Below, one piece after another: positions 22,806 to 31,199 of a stretch of DNA of 64,000 nt. The notes under the pieces were generated by a model, which did not search any database, had not been told where the DNA came from, and saw nothing but the letters and a program-made list of their open reading frames with translations. The translations under genes were made by a program, and so were the position numbers. Location: the NCBI GenBank assembly GCA_963699825.1, contig CAVOVI010000001.1, positions 434,001 through 498,000 of the forward strand, read 5' to 3'. The DNA is from SPDF01 sp963699825 (GTDB lineage: Bacteria > Gemmatimonadota > Gemmatimonadetes > Gemmatimonadales > GWC2-71-9). The first letter of the stretch is position 1, and each line of letters starts with the position of its first letter.

Positions 22806-24047
22806 TCAGTCCTTGAAGGCCCGCACGGCGAGCGTCACGTTGTGGCCGCCGAAGCCGAAGCTGTTGGAGAGCGCCACGTCGATGTCCCGATCGACCGCCG
22901 TGTTGGGCGCACAATCGAGATCGCATTCGGGATCAGGAGTGACCTGATTGATGGTCGGCGGCACCCGGCCGTCCCGGCACGCGAGAAGGCAGACGGCGAA
23001 TTCAAGCCCGCCGGCCGCGCCGAGCAGGTGCCCGGTCATCGACTTGGTCGAGCCGAAGATCAACTCCTTCGCCCGCTTCCCGAAGACGGCCTTGACCGCG
23101 GCGGTCTCGGCAATGTCCCCCTGCGAGGTGCTGGTACCATGCGCGTTGATGTACCCGACCGCCTCGATCCCGACCCCCGCGTCGGTCAGGCAATCGCGCA
23201 TGGCGCGCTGGGCGCCCTCACCGGACGGGGGAGGCGACGTGATGTGGAAGGCGTCGCCGCTCAGACCATAGCCGAGGACCTCGCCGAGGATCGTGGCCCC
23301 ACGGGCCTGCGCGTGCTCGAGGCTTTCGAGCATGACCATGGCTGCCCCGTCCCCGAGGACGAATCCGTCGCGATCCTTGTCGAAGGGACGACTCGCCTCT
23401 TCCGGGGCGTCGTTTCGGGTCGAGAGTGCGCGCATGTTCTGGAAGCCGGCGATGGCCAGTTCACTGATGGCCGCCTCCGTCCCACCGGTCAGCATCGCAT
23501 CGGCGTGTCCGGACTTGATCAACTGGAACGACTGCCCGATGGCGTGCGCGGAGGAGGCGCATGCCGATACCGTGGCGTAGTTGGCGCCCTTGAGGCCGTA
23601 GCGGATGGAGACCAGCCCGGCGGCGATATCGGGAATGAACATCGGGATGAAGAACGGCGAGACGCGATCGGGGCCCTTCGTGATCAGGAGCTTGGTCTGC
23701 TCCTGGAATGTCACCATGCCACCGATTCCGCTGCCAATAATGACCCCGGTGCGCTCGGGCGAGGGAAACTTCCCGTCCAGCCCGGCCTGCGTGACTGCCT
23801 CGTGGGCGGCCCCGAGCGCATACTGCACGAAGAGGTCGTATCGGCGCGCTTCCTTCTTGTCGATGAACTGCAGCGCGTCGAATCCCTTGACCTCGCAGGC
23901 GAACTTCACCTGGAAATCCGAGGGATCGAACTTGGTGATGGGCGCAGCGCCCGACCGGCCTGCCAGCAGCCCCGCCCAGGAGTCCTCGACGTTATTGCCG
24001 AGCGGGGTCACCAGCCCAATGCCGGTGACGACGACACGACTCGCCAA
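22806..24047 (-). CDS. fabF: 3-oxoacyl-ACP synthase II (KAS II)
   Basis: Elongating condensing enzyme of type II fatty acid synthesis. 413 residues from TTG 24047, one base after the acpP stop; no ATG fits without a long overlap. The N-terminus ASRVVVTGIGLVTPLGNNVE is typical. The catalytic Cys-His-His set is present: Cys in VSACASSAHAIGQS, His in NAHGTSTSQGD and His in SMTGHLLGAAGGLE. It is the last gene of the fab operon, followed by a strong hairpin. Confidence 0.95.
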   Translation of the reverse strand: MASRVVVTGIGLVTPLGNNVEDSWAGLLAGRSGAAPITKFDPSDFQVKFACEVKGFDALQFIDKKEARRYDLFVQYALGAAHEAVTQAGLDGKFPSPERTGVIIGSGIGGMVTFQEQTKLLITKGPDRVSPFFIPMFIPDIAAGLVSIRYGLKGANYATVSACASSAHAIGQSFQLIKSGHADAMLTGGTEAAISELAIAGFQNMRALSTRNDAPEEASRPFDKDRDGFVLGDGAAMVMLESLEHAQARGATILGEVLGYGLSGDAFHITSPPPSGEGAQRAMRDCLTDAGVGIEAVGYINAHGTSTSQGDIAETAAVKAVFGKRAKELIFGSTKSMTGHLLGAAGGLEFAVCLLACRDGRVPPTINQVTPDPECDLDCAPNTAVDRDIDVALSNSFGFGGHNVTLAVRAFKD

Positions 24048-24048
24048 G

Positions 24049-24288
24049 TTACTTCCCGGTCTTTTCGTGGAGGTACTTGAGGGCCTCGCCAACGGTCCGG
24101 AGCTTCTCGGCGTCCTCGTCCGGGATGTCGATGTCGAATTCCTTCTCGAACGCCATGACGAGCTCGACGGTGTCGAGGCTGTCGGCGCCGAGATCTTCCA
24201 TGAAGCTGGCTTCGGGCGTCAGCTTCTCACGCTCGACACCCAGTTCCTCGGCGATGATGTCCTTGACCTTCTCTTCCACGTTGCTCAT
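24049..24288 (-). CDS. acpP: Acyl carrier protein
   Basis: 79-residue acidic carrier of acyl intermediates in fatty acid synthesis. The phosphopantetheine serine is in GADSLDTVELVM, and the overall sequence (MSNVEEKVKDIIAEELGVE, EKEFDIDIPDEDAEKL) is close to the bacterial consensus. It lies 30 bases after fabG and one base before the fabF start, the usual fabG-acpP-fabF order. Confidence 0.98.
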   Translation of the reverse strand: MSNVEEKVKDIIAEELGVEREKLTPEASFMEDLGADSLDTVELVMAFEKEFDIDIPDEDAEKLRTVGEALKYLHEKTGK

Positions 24289-24318
24289 GTCGTCCTCGAA
24301 AAGGAGTAGGGGGTCGGG

Positions 24319-25059
24319 CTAGATGACCATCCCGCCATCCACCACCAGGACCTGCCCGGTGATATAGGACGCGAGATCCGAAGCCAGGAAGAGTACGGCG
24401 GCCGCAATGTCGTCTGGCCGGCCGAGTCGCCCCAGCGCAATGTCCTCTAATAATGCCGCCCTCGCCTCAGAGGGCAAGGCGGCAGTCATATCCGTCTCGA
24501 TGAATCCCGGGGCCACACAGTTGGCCAGGACCCCGCGGGCCGCGTATTCCTTGGCCACAGACTTGGTCAGCCCGATCAAGCCCGCCTTGCTCGCGGCGTA
24601 GTTGGCCTGGCCCTTGTTGCCCGTCAGGCCAACGACGCTGGTGATGTTGATGATCCGCCCCATCCGTCGCTTCATCATGCCCTTGATGACCGCCCGAATC
24701 GTGTAGAACGCCCCCTTGAGGTTGGCGTCCAGCACCAGATCCCAGTCCTCGTCGGTCAGCCGCAGGAGGATGTTGTCCCGGGTCAGCCCGGCGTTGTTGA
24801 CCAGGATGTCGATCGGTCCCAGCGCCTCCTCGGCGGCGGCCAGCGCGGCCTCCACCTGGGCCCGGTCGGCCACGTCGCATCCGACACCGGTGGCACGATC
24901 ACCGAGTTCGGCCGCCACCGCCTGCGCCCGGGAAACGTCCCGGCCCACGATGGCCACCTTGGCTCCCGCGGCGTAGAGCGCCTGCGCCACGGCTAGGCCG
25001 ATCCCCCGCGTGCTGCCGGTCACGAACGCGGTCCGGCCCGTCAGGTCGATATGCGTCAT
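24319..25059 (-). CDS. fabG: 3-oxoacyl-ACP reductase
   Basis: NADPH-dependent reduction of 3-ketoacyl-ACP. 246 residues from ATG 25059, which overlaps the fabD stop by four bases. The short-chain dehydrogenase features are complete: TGSTRGIGLAVA nucleotide loop, NNAG, catalytic Ser in NITSVVGLTG, YAASKAGLIG with the Tyr-Lys pair, and the C-terminal SYITGQVLVVDGGMVI. Confidence 0.97.
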   Translation of the reverse strand: MTHIDLTGRTAFVTGSTRGIGLAVAQALYAAGAKVAIVGRDVSRAQAVAAELGDRATGVGCDVADRAQVEAALAAAEEALGPIDILVNNAGLTRDNILLRLTDEDWDLVLDANLKGAFYTIRAVIKGMMKRRMGRIINITSVVGLTGNKGQANYAASKAGLIGLTKSVAKEYAARGVLANCVAPGFIETDMTAALPSEARAALLEDIALGRLGRPDDIAAAVLFLASDLASYITGQVLVVDGGMVI

Positions 25060-25982
25060 CCGAGAAAGGCCTCCACCTCGGCTGCGGTGCCCAGCGTCAT
25101 GCTCTTCGCACCTGGGAGAATCTTCCGGAGCAGGCCCGAGAGCACGCTGCCAGGTCCGAGTTCGATGAACGTCGCGTCGGGGGCCAGCTCGGCCGCGGCC
25201 TGCATGCACTCGATCCAGCGGACCGGTGCGGTCAGCTGTGCCGTCAGGAGACGGACCGCGTCGGCAGACGTCCGCACCGGCTCGGCGGACGCATTGGCGA
25301 CGATCGGAAATGCCGGCGCGGCGAAGGCTGCGGCGGCGAGCGCCGCCTCCAGCCCGGGCACGGCCGGTTCCATCAGCGGAGAATGGAACGCGCCGGACAC
25401 CTTGAGGGGGATCACCCGCTTGGCGCCGGCTGCCTTGCACCCCTCGCCGGCGCGTGCGACTGCCGCGGGGTCGCCGGAGATGACGATCTGGTCCGGGGAG
25501 TTCAGGTTTGCGGCGACCGCGACCCCGTCGACTCCCGAGGCGTCCGCGCACGCCGCGCCCACCGCTGCCGGATCGAGGCCGAGCACCGCCGACATCGCTC
25601 CCGGCCGCTTCGTCCCGGCGTCATGCATCAACTCGCCTCGGCGGCGCACCAGACGGGCCGCGTCGGGAGCCGAGAGCGAACCAGCCGCAACGTACGCGCT
25701 GTACTCGCCGAGACTGTGCCCTGCCCCCGCCTTGACCGAACCCAGCCGCTCCTGCACGACCGCGAAGACGGCGGCGGAGTGCGCGAGGATGGCAGGCTGG
25801 GTGTTGTGGGTGAGCACCAGTTCCTCTTCGGGTCCTTCCCACATCAGCCGGGATAGCGAGACGCCCAGCGCCTCGTCGATGGCCTCAAAGGTCTGCCGTG
25901 CCGCGGGAAAGCGCTCGGCGAGGTCCTTGCCCATGCCGACCTTCTGCGCCCCCTGACCGGGACACATCACCACCGCTACCAC
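25056..25982 (-). CDS. fabD: Malonyl-CoA:ACP transacylase
   Basis: Loads malonate onto ACP. 308 residues with the FCPGQGAQ-like start VMCPGQGAQKVGMGKDL, the nucleophile elbow GHSLGEYSAYVAAG, and the catalytic His in SGAFHSPLMEPA. An MHDAG segment lies where the malonyl-binding arginine region follows. It overlaps fabH upstream by seven bases and fabG downstream by four. Confidence 0.96.
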   Translation of the reverse strand: MVAVVMCPGQGAQKVGMGKDLAERFPAARQTFEAIDEALGVSLSRLMWEGPEEELVLTHNTQPAILAHSAAVFAVVQERLGSVKAGAGHSLGEYSAYVAAGSLSAPDAARLVRRRGELMHDAGTKRPGAMSAVLGLDPAAVGAACADASGVDGVAVAANLNSPDQIVISGDPAAVARAGEGCKAAGAKRVIPLKVSGAFHSPLMEPAVPGLEAALAAAAFAAPAFPIVANASAEPVRTSADAVRLLTAQLTAPVRWIECMQAAAELAPDATFIELGPGSVLSGLLRKILPGAKSMTLGTAAEVEAFLG

Positions 25983-26968
25983 TTCACCACCGCGCTGGCC
26001 CAGGTGAATCCGCCGCCGAAGGAGACCAAGAGGAGCGTCATTCCCGGCTTGATTCGGCCTTCCTTGATCCCCTGATCGAGGGCGAGCGGAATCGACGCGG
26101 AGGAGGTGTTGCCGTACCGGTCGACATTGATCATCACCTTCTCGAGCGGCATCCCCGCATGCTTGGCGGTCGCCTCGATGATGCGGAGGTTGGCCTGGTG
26201 GGGCACCAGCATGTCGACCTGGTCGGCGCTGATCCCGGCGCGGTCGAGCGCCCGGTCGCAGGCCTCCGACATCGTCTTCACTGCGGACTTGAAGACCTCA
26301 CGACCCGCCATCTTGATGAAATGGGACCGCTCCACCACGACCTTGTCGCTGATCGGATCGACGGCGCCGCCGCCCGGGCGATACAGGAGATTGCCGAGGT
26401 TGCCGTCGGACATCATGTAGGTGGAAAGAACGGCGCCCGAGCCCCCTGTCGCCTTGCGGACGATGGCGGCACCCGCTCCGTCCCCGAAGAGGATGGCGGT
26501 GGACCGGTCGGTCGGATCCGCGATGGTATTGAGCTTCTCGGCACCGACGATGAGCATGTTCTCGCCCTGGCCTGCCGCGACGAGCCCTTCGGCCACGTTC
26601 AGGGCGAACAGGAACCCGGGGCAGGCGGCCGACACGTCGAACGCGTAGGCGTTCTTGGCGCCCAGGAGTGCCTGCAGGTCGCATGCGGTCGAAGGGAGGA
26701 GGCGGTCGGGTGAGGCGGTGCCGAGGACGATTCCGTGGATGTCGTCGGGCCCAAGGCCCGCGCCGTCCATCGCCTTGAGCGAGGCCTCGTGGGCGAGCAT
26801 GGCCACCGACTGCTCCGGGCCGGCCACCCGCCGCTCCCGGATGCCGGTACGCTCCACGATCCACTGATCCGTTGTGTCGAGGGTCTTTTCGAATTCGGCG
26901 TTGGTGACGACCCGCTCGGGGACAGCGACGCCGAGGCCGGCAAATTCGACGATCGGGGGACGACTCAT
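25976..26968 (-). CDS. fabH: 3-oxoacyl-ACP synthase III (KAS III)
   Basis: Initiates fatty acid synthesis by condensing acyl-CoA with malonyl-ACP. 330 residues. Catalytic Cys lies in FDVSAACPGFLFAL, His in VPHQANLRIIEATA and Asn in DRYGNTSSASIPLAL. The N-terminal TTDQWIVERTGIRERRVA is typical. It begins within the plsX stop and overlaps fabD. Confidence 0.97.
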   Translation of the reverse strand: MSRPPIVEFAGLGVAVPERVVTNAEFEKTLDTTDQWIVERTGIRERRVAGPEQSVAMLAHEASLKAMDGAGLGPDDIHGIVLGTASPDRLLPSTACDLQALLGAKNAYAFDVSAACPGFLFALNVAEGLVAAGQGENMLIVGAEKLNTIADPTDRSTAILFGDGAGAAIVRKATGGSGAVLSTYMMSDGNLGNLLYRPGGGAVDPISDKVVVERSHFIKMAGREVFKSAVKTMSEACDRALDRAGISADQVDMLVPHQANLRIIEATAKHAGMPLEKVMINVDRYGNTSSASIPLALDQGIKEGRIKPGMTLLLVSFGGGFTWASAVVKW

Positions 26969-27973
26969 GCGACGGGGGCGACACCCGCGGCAAACTCCGC
27001 CGCGACATGCTGGTTGAGCTTCGTCTCCACCATCTGTGCGGCCACGCGAATGGCGTTCTTGATGGCGTTGCTCCCGGAGGACCCGTGGCAGATGATCGAC
27101 ACGCCCTTCACACCGAGCAGCGGCGCCCCGCCGTACTCGGAGTAATCGAGGACGCGAAAGACCTCCTGGACGCCCTCACGCTCCAGGATATCGGGCGCGT
27201 GCCGCTTGACGAGCCGCAGAATCATCCGGGCGACGGACTCGTAGAACTTGAGCACAATGTTGCCGACAAACCCGTCCGTCACGACCACGTCCACGTGCCC
27301 GTGAATCGAGTGCCCGGCGAGGATGTCCCGCCCTTCGATGTTGCCGATGTAGTTGATGCCGGAGGCCTGCTTGAGCAGGTCGTGCGCGGCCCGTGAGGCG
27401 GCGTTCCCCTTCTCGTCCTCCTCCCCGATGTTGAGGAGCCCGACGAGGGGGCGCTGGCGGCCGAGGACGTCGCGCGCATAGACCGACCCGAGCCGGGCGA
27501 ACCCGACCAGCTCCTTGGGGGAGCAGTCGACGTTGGCACCGCCGTCGAGGACGATGACGGGGAGGTCGGCGGTGGGAAAGGGGGTCGCGACGGTGGCCCG
27601 ATCGACGCCATCGTGGATGCCGAGCAGCACCGTGGAGGCCGCGAGGATGGCGCCGGTGTTGCCGGCCGAGACGAACGCCTCGGACTTGCCCGCCTTCTGG
27701 AGGCCGAGGCCGACGACGACGCTCGAGTTCGGCTTCTTGCGCACGGCAGCGAGCGGCTTCTCGGCCATCCCGATGACATCGGCTGCCGGCACGATCTCGA
27801 TCCGGCTCCGGTCGATGCCGGGGTGACGGGCCAGCTCGCGCCTCGATGACCTCGACCTGTCCGACGAGTTGCACGATCACGCCGGGCAAGAGCGCGAGTG
27901 CGGCAAGGGCACCCTCGACCTCAGCCTGCGGGGCGTGATCTCCGCCCATCGCGTCGAGCGCCACGCGGATCAT
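26965..27973 (-). CDS. plsX: Phosphate acyltransferase PlsX (frameshifted by one base)
   Basis: Makes acyl-phosphate from acyl-ACP for phospholipid synthesis at the membrane surface. The true start is ATG 27973 (MIRVALDAMGGDHAPQAEVE). The frame breaks after QVEVIEA near 27838, where one extra base is present, and continues as LARHPGIDRSRIEIVPAADV. Family markers include VSAGNTGAILAAST, VLDGGANVDCSP, DVVVTDGFVGNIVLK and GAPLLGVKG. The corrected length is 335 residues. Its place between rpmF and fabH is the standard bacterial order. Confidence 0.94.
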
Positions 27974-27975
27974 GC

Positions 27976-28158
27976 TCAGTCGCCCTTGACCTCGACGACC
28001 TTCTTCCCGCGATAGTACCCGCAGCTCGGGCAGACGCGGTGGGAGAGCTTCGGATCGCCGCAGCGCGGACAGGCCTGCGTCTTGACGCTCGCGGCGACGT
28101 GGTGGCCGCGGCGGAGGCGCTTGCGGGACTTGGAGAGTTTTCTCTTCGGGACTGCCAT
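27976..28158 (-). CDS. rpmF: 50S ribosomal protein L32
   Basis: 60 residues starting MAVPKRKLSKSRKRLRRGHH, with two zinc-binding pairs (CPRC and CPSC), so this is the zinc-containing form of L32. It lies between the DUF177 gene and plsX, the conserved yceD-rpmF-plsX arrangement. Confidence 0.97.
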   Translation of the reverse strand: MAVPKRKLSKSRKRLRRGHHVAASVKTQACPRCGDPKLSHRVCPSCGYYRGKKVVEVKGD

Positions 28159-28165
28159 GATTTCC

Positions 28166-28637
28166 TCAGGCTGGTTCGGCGGACCGCACGCATGCGCACG
28201 GACCCGCGTTCAAGTCGGCACCACACATCGGGCAGAGCCCGGCACAGTCGTCCCGGCAGACCACAAACGCCGGGACATCGAGCACCAGTTCCTCCCGCAC
28301 CACCCCACCCAGGTCGATCTGCACCGCGTCAGGCGGCAAGGGATAGACGCTCGGGTCGTCCGCGGCTTCGGGGTCGCTGGTCAACAATACATCGACATCG
28401 CGGTCGAGGCGGAAGGGCACCTCGGCGAGGCAGCGCCGACAGGCCAGGACGGCCGTGGCCTGAATGACTCCCCGCCAGAGGAAATCGTTGCCCTCAGTCG
28501 CCTGGAGCTGGCCGGCCACGGTCACCGGACCCTCCAACGGGAGGTCGAGCCCCTCGAAGAGCGGGTCCGACGGCGAGAGCTCCCCATCGGTCGTCGGCCG
28601 GCCCCTGATGCAGGTCCCGGATGGCAATCTTGAGCAT
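28166..28637 (-). CDS. DUF177 (YceD) family protein, metal-binding C-terminus (frameshifted)
   Basis: YceD-family protein, known elsewhere as linked to 23S rRNA processing and always next to rpmF. The start chosen is ATG 28637 (MLKIAIRDLHQG). One extra G at about 28598-28605 breaks the frame; it continues RPTTDGELSPSDPLFEG. Corrected length is 156 residues. Family motifs are VLACRRCLAEVPF and the C-terminal DDCAGLCPMCGADLN with a further CAC, giving several cysteine pairs that probably bind zinc. It is the first gene of the lipid operon, directly behind the promoter at 28646-28674. Confidence 0.88.
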
Positions 28638-28645
28638 AGCCACTA

Positions 28646-28674
28646 AACCTAGCTGGGCGCTTGACTTAGGTCAA
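28646..28674 (-). promoter_or_regulatory. Promoter of the yceD-rpmF-plsX-fab operon
   Basis: On the minus strand TTGACC and TAGGTT lie exactly 17 bases apart. The -10 box ends only nine bases before the ATG at 28637, so the transcript would have almost no leader, or a slightly later start codon may be used. Confidence 0.65.
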
Positions 28675-28676
28675 GC
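28659..28676. promoter_or_regulatory. Palindromic operator candidate over the fab promoter -35 box
   Basis: GCTTGACTTAGGTCAAGC is a seven-base inverted repeat around four bases. It covers the -35 element of the fab operon promoter and lies 14 bases after the ndk stop. A dimeric repressor could block the promoter here; it might also act as a weak hairpin after ndk. Confidence 0.5.
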
Positions 28677-28689
28677 GATCGACTCGCGC

Positions 28690-29113
28690 TCACCCGTGCA
28701 GGTCGGCGAGTTCGCCTTCGGTGAAGAAGAAGGCGATTTCCCGGGCGGCGTTCTCGTCGCTGTCGGAGGCGTGGATGGCGTTCCGGCCCTTGGATTCGGC
28801 GTAGAGCTTCCGGATCGGTCCCGGCGGCGGCCTCCGCCGGATCAGTGGCGCCGATCACGGTGCGGAGGTGCGGCACGGCATCGTCACGGCTCAGGGCCAG
28901 CGGCATGCAGGGCCCGCTGGTCATGAAGGACACCAGTTCGGGGAAGAACGGCCGCCCCTTGTGGACACCGTAGAACGCCTCCGCCTGCGGCAGGGTCAGC
29001 CGCATCAGGCGAGCCGCCCGAAGGGTGAAACCGGCCTGCTGGAGGTGGGCCAGGATGAGTCCGGCCTTGCCGGAGGCGATCGCGTCGGGCTTGATGATGG
29101 CGAGAGTCTGCAT
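28690..29113 (-). CDS. ndk: Nucleoside diphosphate kinase (frameshifted by one base)
   Basis: Exchanges terminal phosphates among nucleoside triphosphates. Starts at ATG 29113 (MQTLAIIKPDAIASGKAG). The frame breaks after PAEAAAGT near 28816 (extra base) and continues IRKLYAESKGRNAIHASDSD, which contains the phospho-acceptor His in NAIHASDS. Ends FFTEGELADLHG. Corrected length is 140 residues, the normal size. It is the last gene of the long nuo-pgm-suc run, 38 bases after sucD. Confidence 0.94.
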
Positions 29114-29151
29114 GGTCTCGAATTCTTGGTGTGGGTCGAGGAACGGCCCGG

Positions 29152-30025
29152 CTACTTGAGCCGGGCCTTGAGGAGCGGCACGACATCGGCCGGCCGCTTC
29201 ATGACACTGATGCCGGCCGCCTCGAAGGCGGCCATCTTCTCTGCGGCGGTGCCGGAGGAGCCGGAGATGATGGCGCCGGCGTGCCCCATCCGGCGGCCCG
29301 GCGGGGCCGTCTGGCCGGCGATGAACCCCACGACCGGCTTGGTCACGTGATCCCGGACGAATTCCGCAGCGCGCTGCTCGTCGGTCCCGCCGATTTCGCC
29401 CATCATCACGATGGCGTCGGTGTCGGGATCGTCCTGGAAGCCCCGCAGGCAGTCGATGAAGTTGGTCCCGATGATCGGATCGCCGCCGATGCCGACGCAG
29501 GTGCTCTGGCCGATCTTGGCGCGCGTGAGCTGGTTGACCACCTCGTAGGTGAGCGTCCCGCTCCGCGAGACCAGCCCGACCCGGCCCGGGGCGCAGATCG
29601 ACCCGGGAATGATGCCGACCTTCGCCTCCCCCGGCGTGATGGCGCCCGGGCAGTTCGGCCCGATGAGGCGCGCGCCGCGCTCGCGCACGAACGGCATGAC
29701 GCGCGTCATCTCGATCACCGGCACGCCCTCGGTGATGCAGACGACGACGCTGATGCCGGCGTCGACGGCCTCGAAGATGGCGCCTGCCGCGCCCATCGGC
29801 GGCACGTAGATGACCGCGGTGTTGGCGCCGGTCTCGGCGACCGCCTGCGGCCACCGTGTCGAAGACCGGCACCTTGCCCTCGAAGGTCTGTCCGCCCTTC
29901 CCCGGCGTGACGCCGGCCACCACCTTGGTGCCGTACTCGATCATCTGCTTCGCGTGGAACGATCCGTCGCGCCCGGTGATGCCCTGCACCACGAGCCGGG
30001 TGTCCTTCCCGATGAAGATGCTCAC
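29152..30025 (-). CDS. sucD: Succinyl-CoA synthetase alpha subunit (frameshifted by one base)
   Basis: CoA-binding, phosphohistidine-carrying subunit of the TCA enzyme. It begins with GTG 30025 overlapping the sucC stop (GTGA). Markers: VVQGITGRDGSFHAKQM (CoA fold), IGPNCPGAITPGEAKVGI, SRSGTLTYEVV, GIGGDPIIGTNFID, and the active-site His in GRRMGHAGAIISG. One extra base near 29848 breaks the frame after FDTVA; it resumes QAVAETGANTAVIYVPP. Corrected length is 290 residues. Confidence 0.95.
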
Positions 30026-31165
30026 GCGGCCTCCCCGACCAGAGCCACCACCTTGGACACGGCCTCATCCATGTCGGAGAGCGCCGTCATGCCGATGCCC
30101 TGCAGGATCTTCACCGCTTCCTTCTCGTTCGTGCCGGTCAGGCGCACGACGATCGGGACCTTCACGGGGAACTGCTCGAGCGCGGTCTTGATGCCATTGG
30201 CGACGTCGTCGGTGCGGGTGATGCCGCCGAAGATGTTGAAGAGAATGGCCCGGACGCTCGGATCCGGCGGTGATGATCTTGAGGGCGTTGACGACCTTCT
30301 CGGGATTCGAGCTGCCGCCGATGTCGAGGAAGTTGGCGGGCTCGCCCCCGTAGTACTTCACCAGGTCCATCGTCGCCATCGCGAGGCCGGCGCCGTTGAC
30401 CACGCAGCCGACGTTGCCGTCGAGCTTGATGAAGGTGAGGCCGGCCTGTCCGCGCGGTCACCTCGCTCGGATCCTCCGCGGTCTCGTCGCGAAGCTCCGC
30501 GAGGTCGGGGCGGCGATCGAGTTCGTTGTCGTCGATGGAGATCTTGGCGTCGAGCGCGAGCACCCGTCCCTCCGGGTGTCGTGATCAGCGGGTTGATTTC
30601 GGCGAGCGAGGCCCCGTTCTCCGTGAACACCTTGTAGAGCCGGTGCATGATGTCGGCCGCCGCGCGGGCCTGCTTGACGTTGCTGTAGAGGAAGAAGCCG
30701 AGGGTCATCGCCTGGTGCGGCAGGAGCCCGAAGCGCGGATCCACCGGGAGACGCATGATCTTCTCCGGCGTCTTGGCCGCCACTTCCTCGATGTCGATGC
30801 CGCCGGCCGGGCTCACCATGAACACCGGTCGCTGGGAGTCGCGATCGAGGATCAGCCCGAGGTAGGCCTCCGACGCGATGTCCGCAGCGGGCACGACCAG
30901 CACCTTGTGCACGGTCAGGCCCTTGATCTGCATGCCGAGGATGCGCGCCGCGATTTCCGAGCGCCTCCGCCGGCGTCTTGGCCAGCTTCACGCCGCCCGC
31001 CTTGCCGCGACCACCCGCGTGGACCTGTGCCTTGACCACGACCGTCCCATCGATGCGTCGGGCGAGCGACTCGACCTCGCTGGGCGTCGACGCGACGTCG
31101 CCGTCCGGCACCGGAATCCCGGCCGCCTTGAGGAGTGCCCGCGCCTGATATTCATGCAGATTCAC
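30022..31165 (-). CDS. sucC: Succinyl-CoA synthetase beta subunit (four one-base frameshifts)
   Basis: ADP/GDP-binding subunit of succinyl-CoA synthetase. It starts at GTG 31165 behind a GGAGAG ribosome-binding site (MNLHEYQARALLKAAGIPV). ATP-grasp features are VVVKAQVHAGGRGKAGGVKL, ENGASLAEINPLI and, near the end, NIFGGITRTDDVANGI. The frame is broken four times, near 30957, 30572, 30452 and 30264; each is repaired by removing one base. The corrected protein has 379 residues ending VSKVVALVGEAA. Because every piece is well conserved and in order, a degraded gene is unlikely; this is the most error-dense gene of the window together with nuoC. Confidence 0.93.
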
Positions 31166-31199
31166 AGTCTCTCCTGTACGTGGTGAACAGGGCGGAAAG

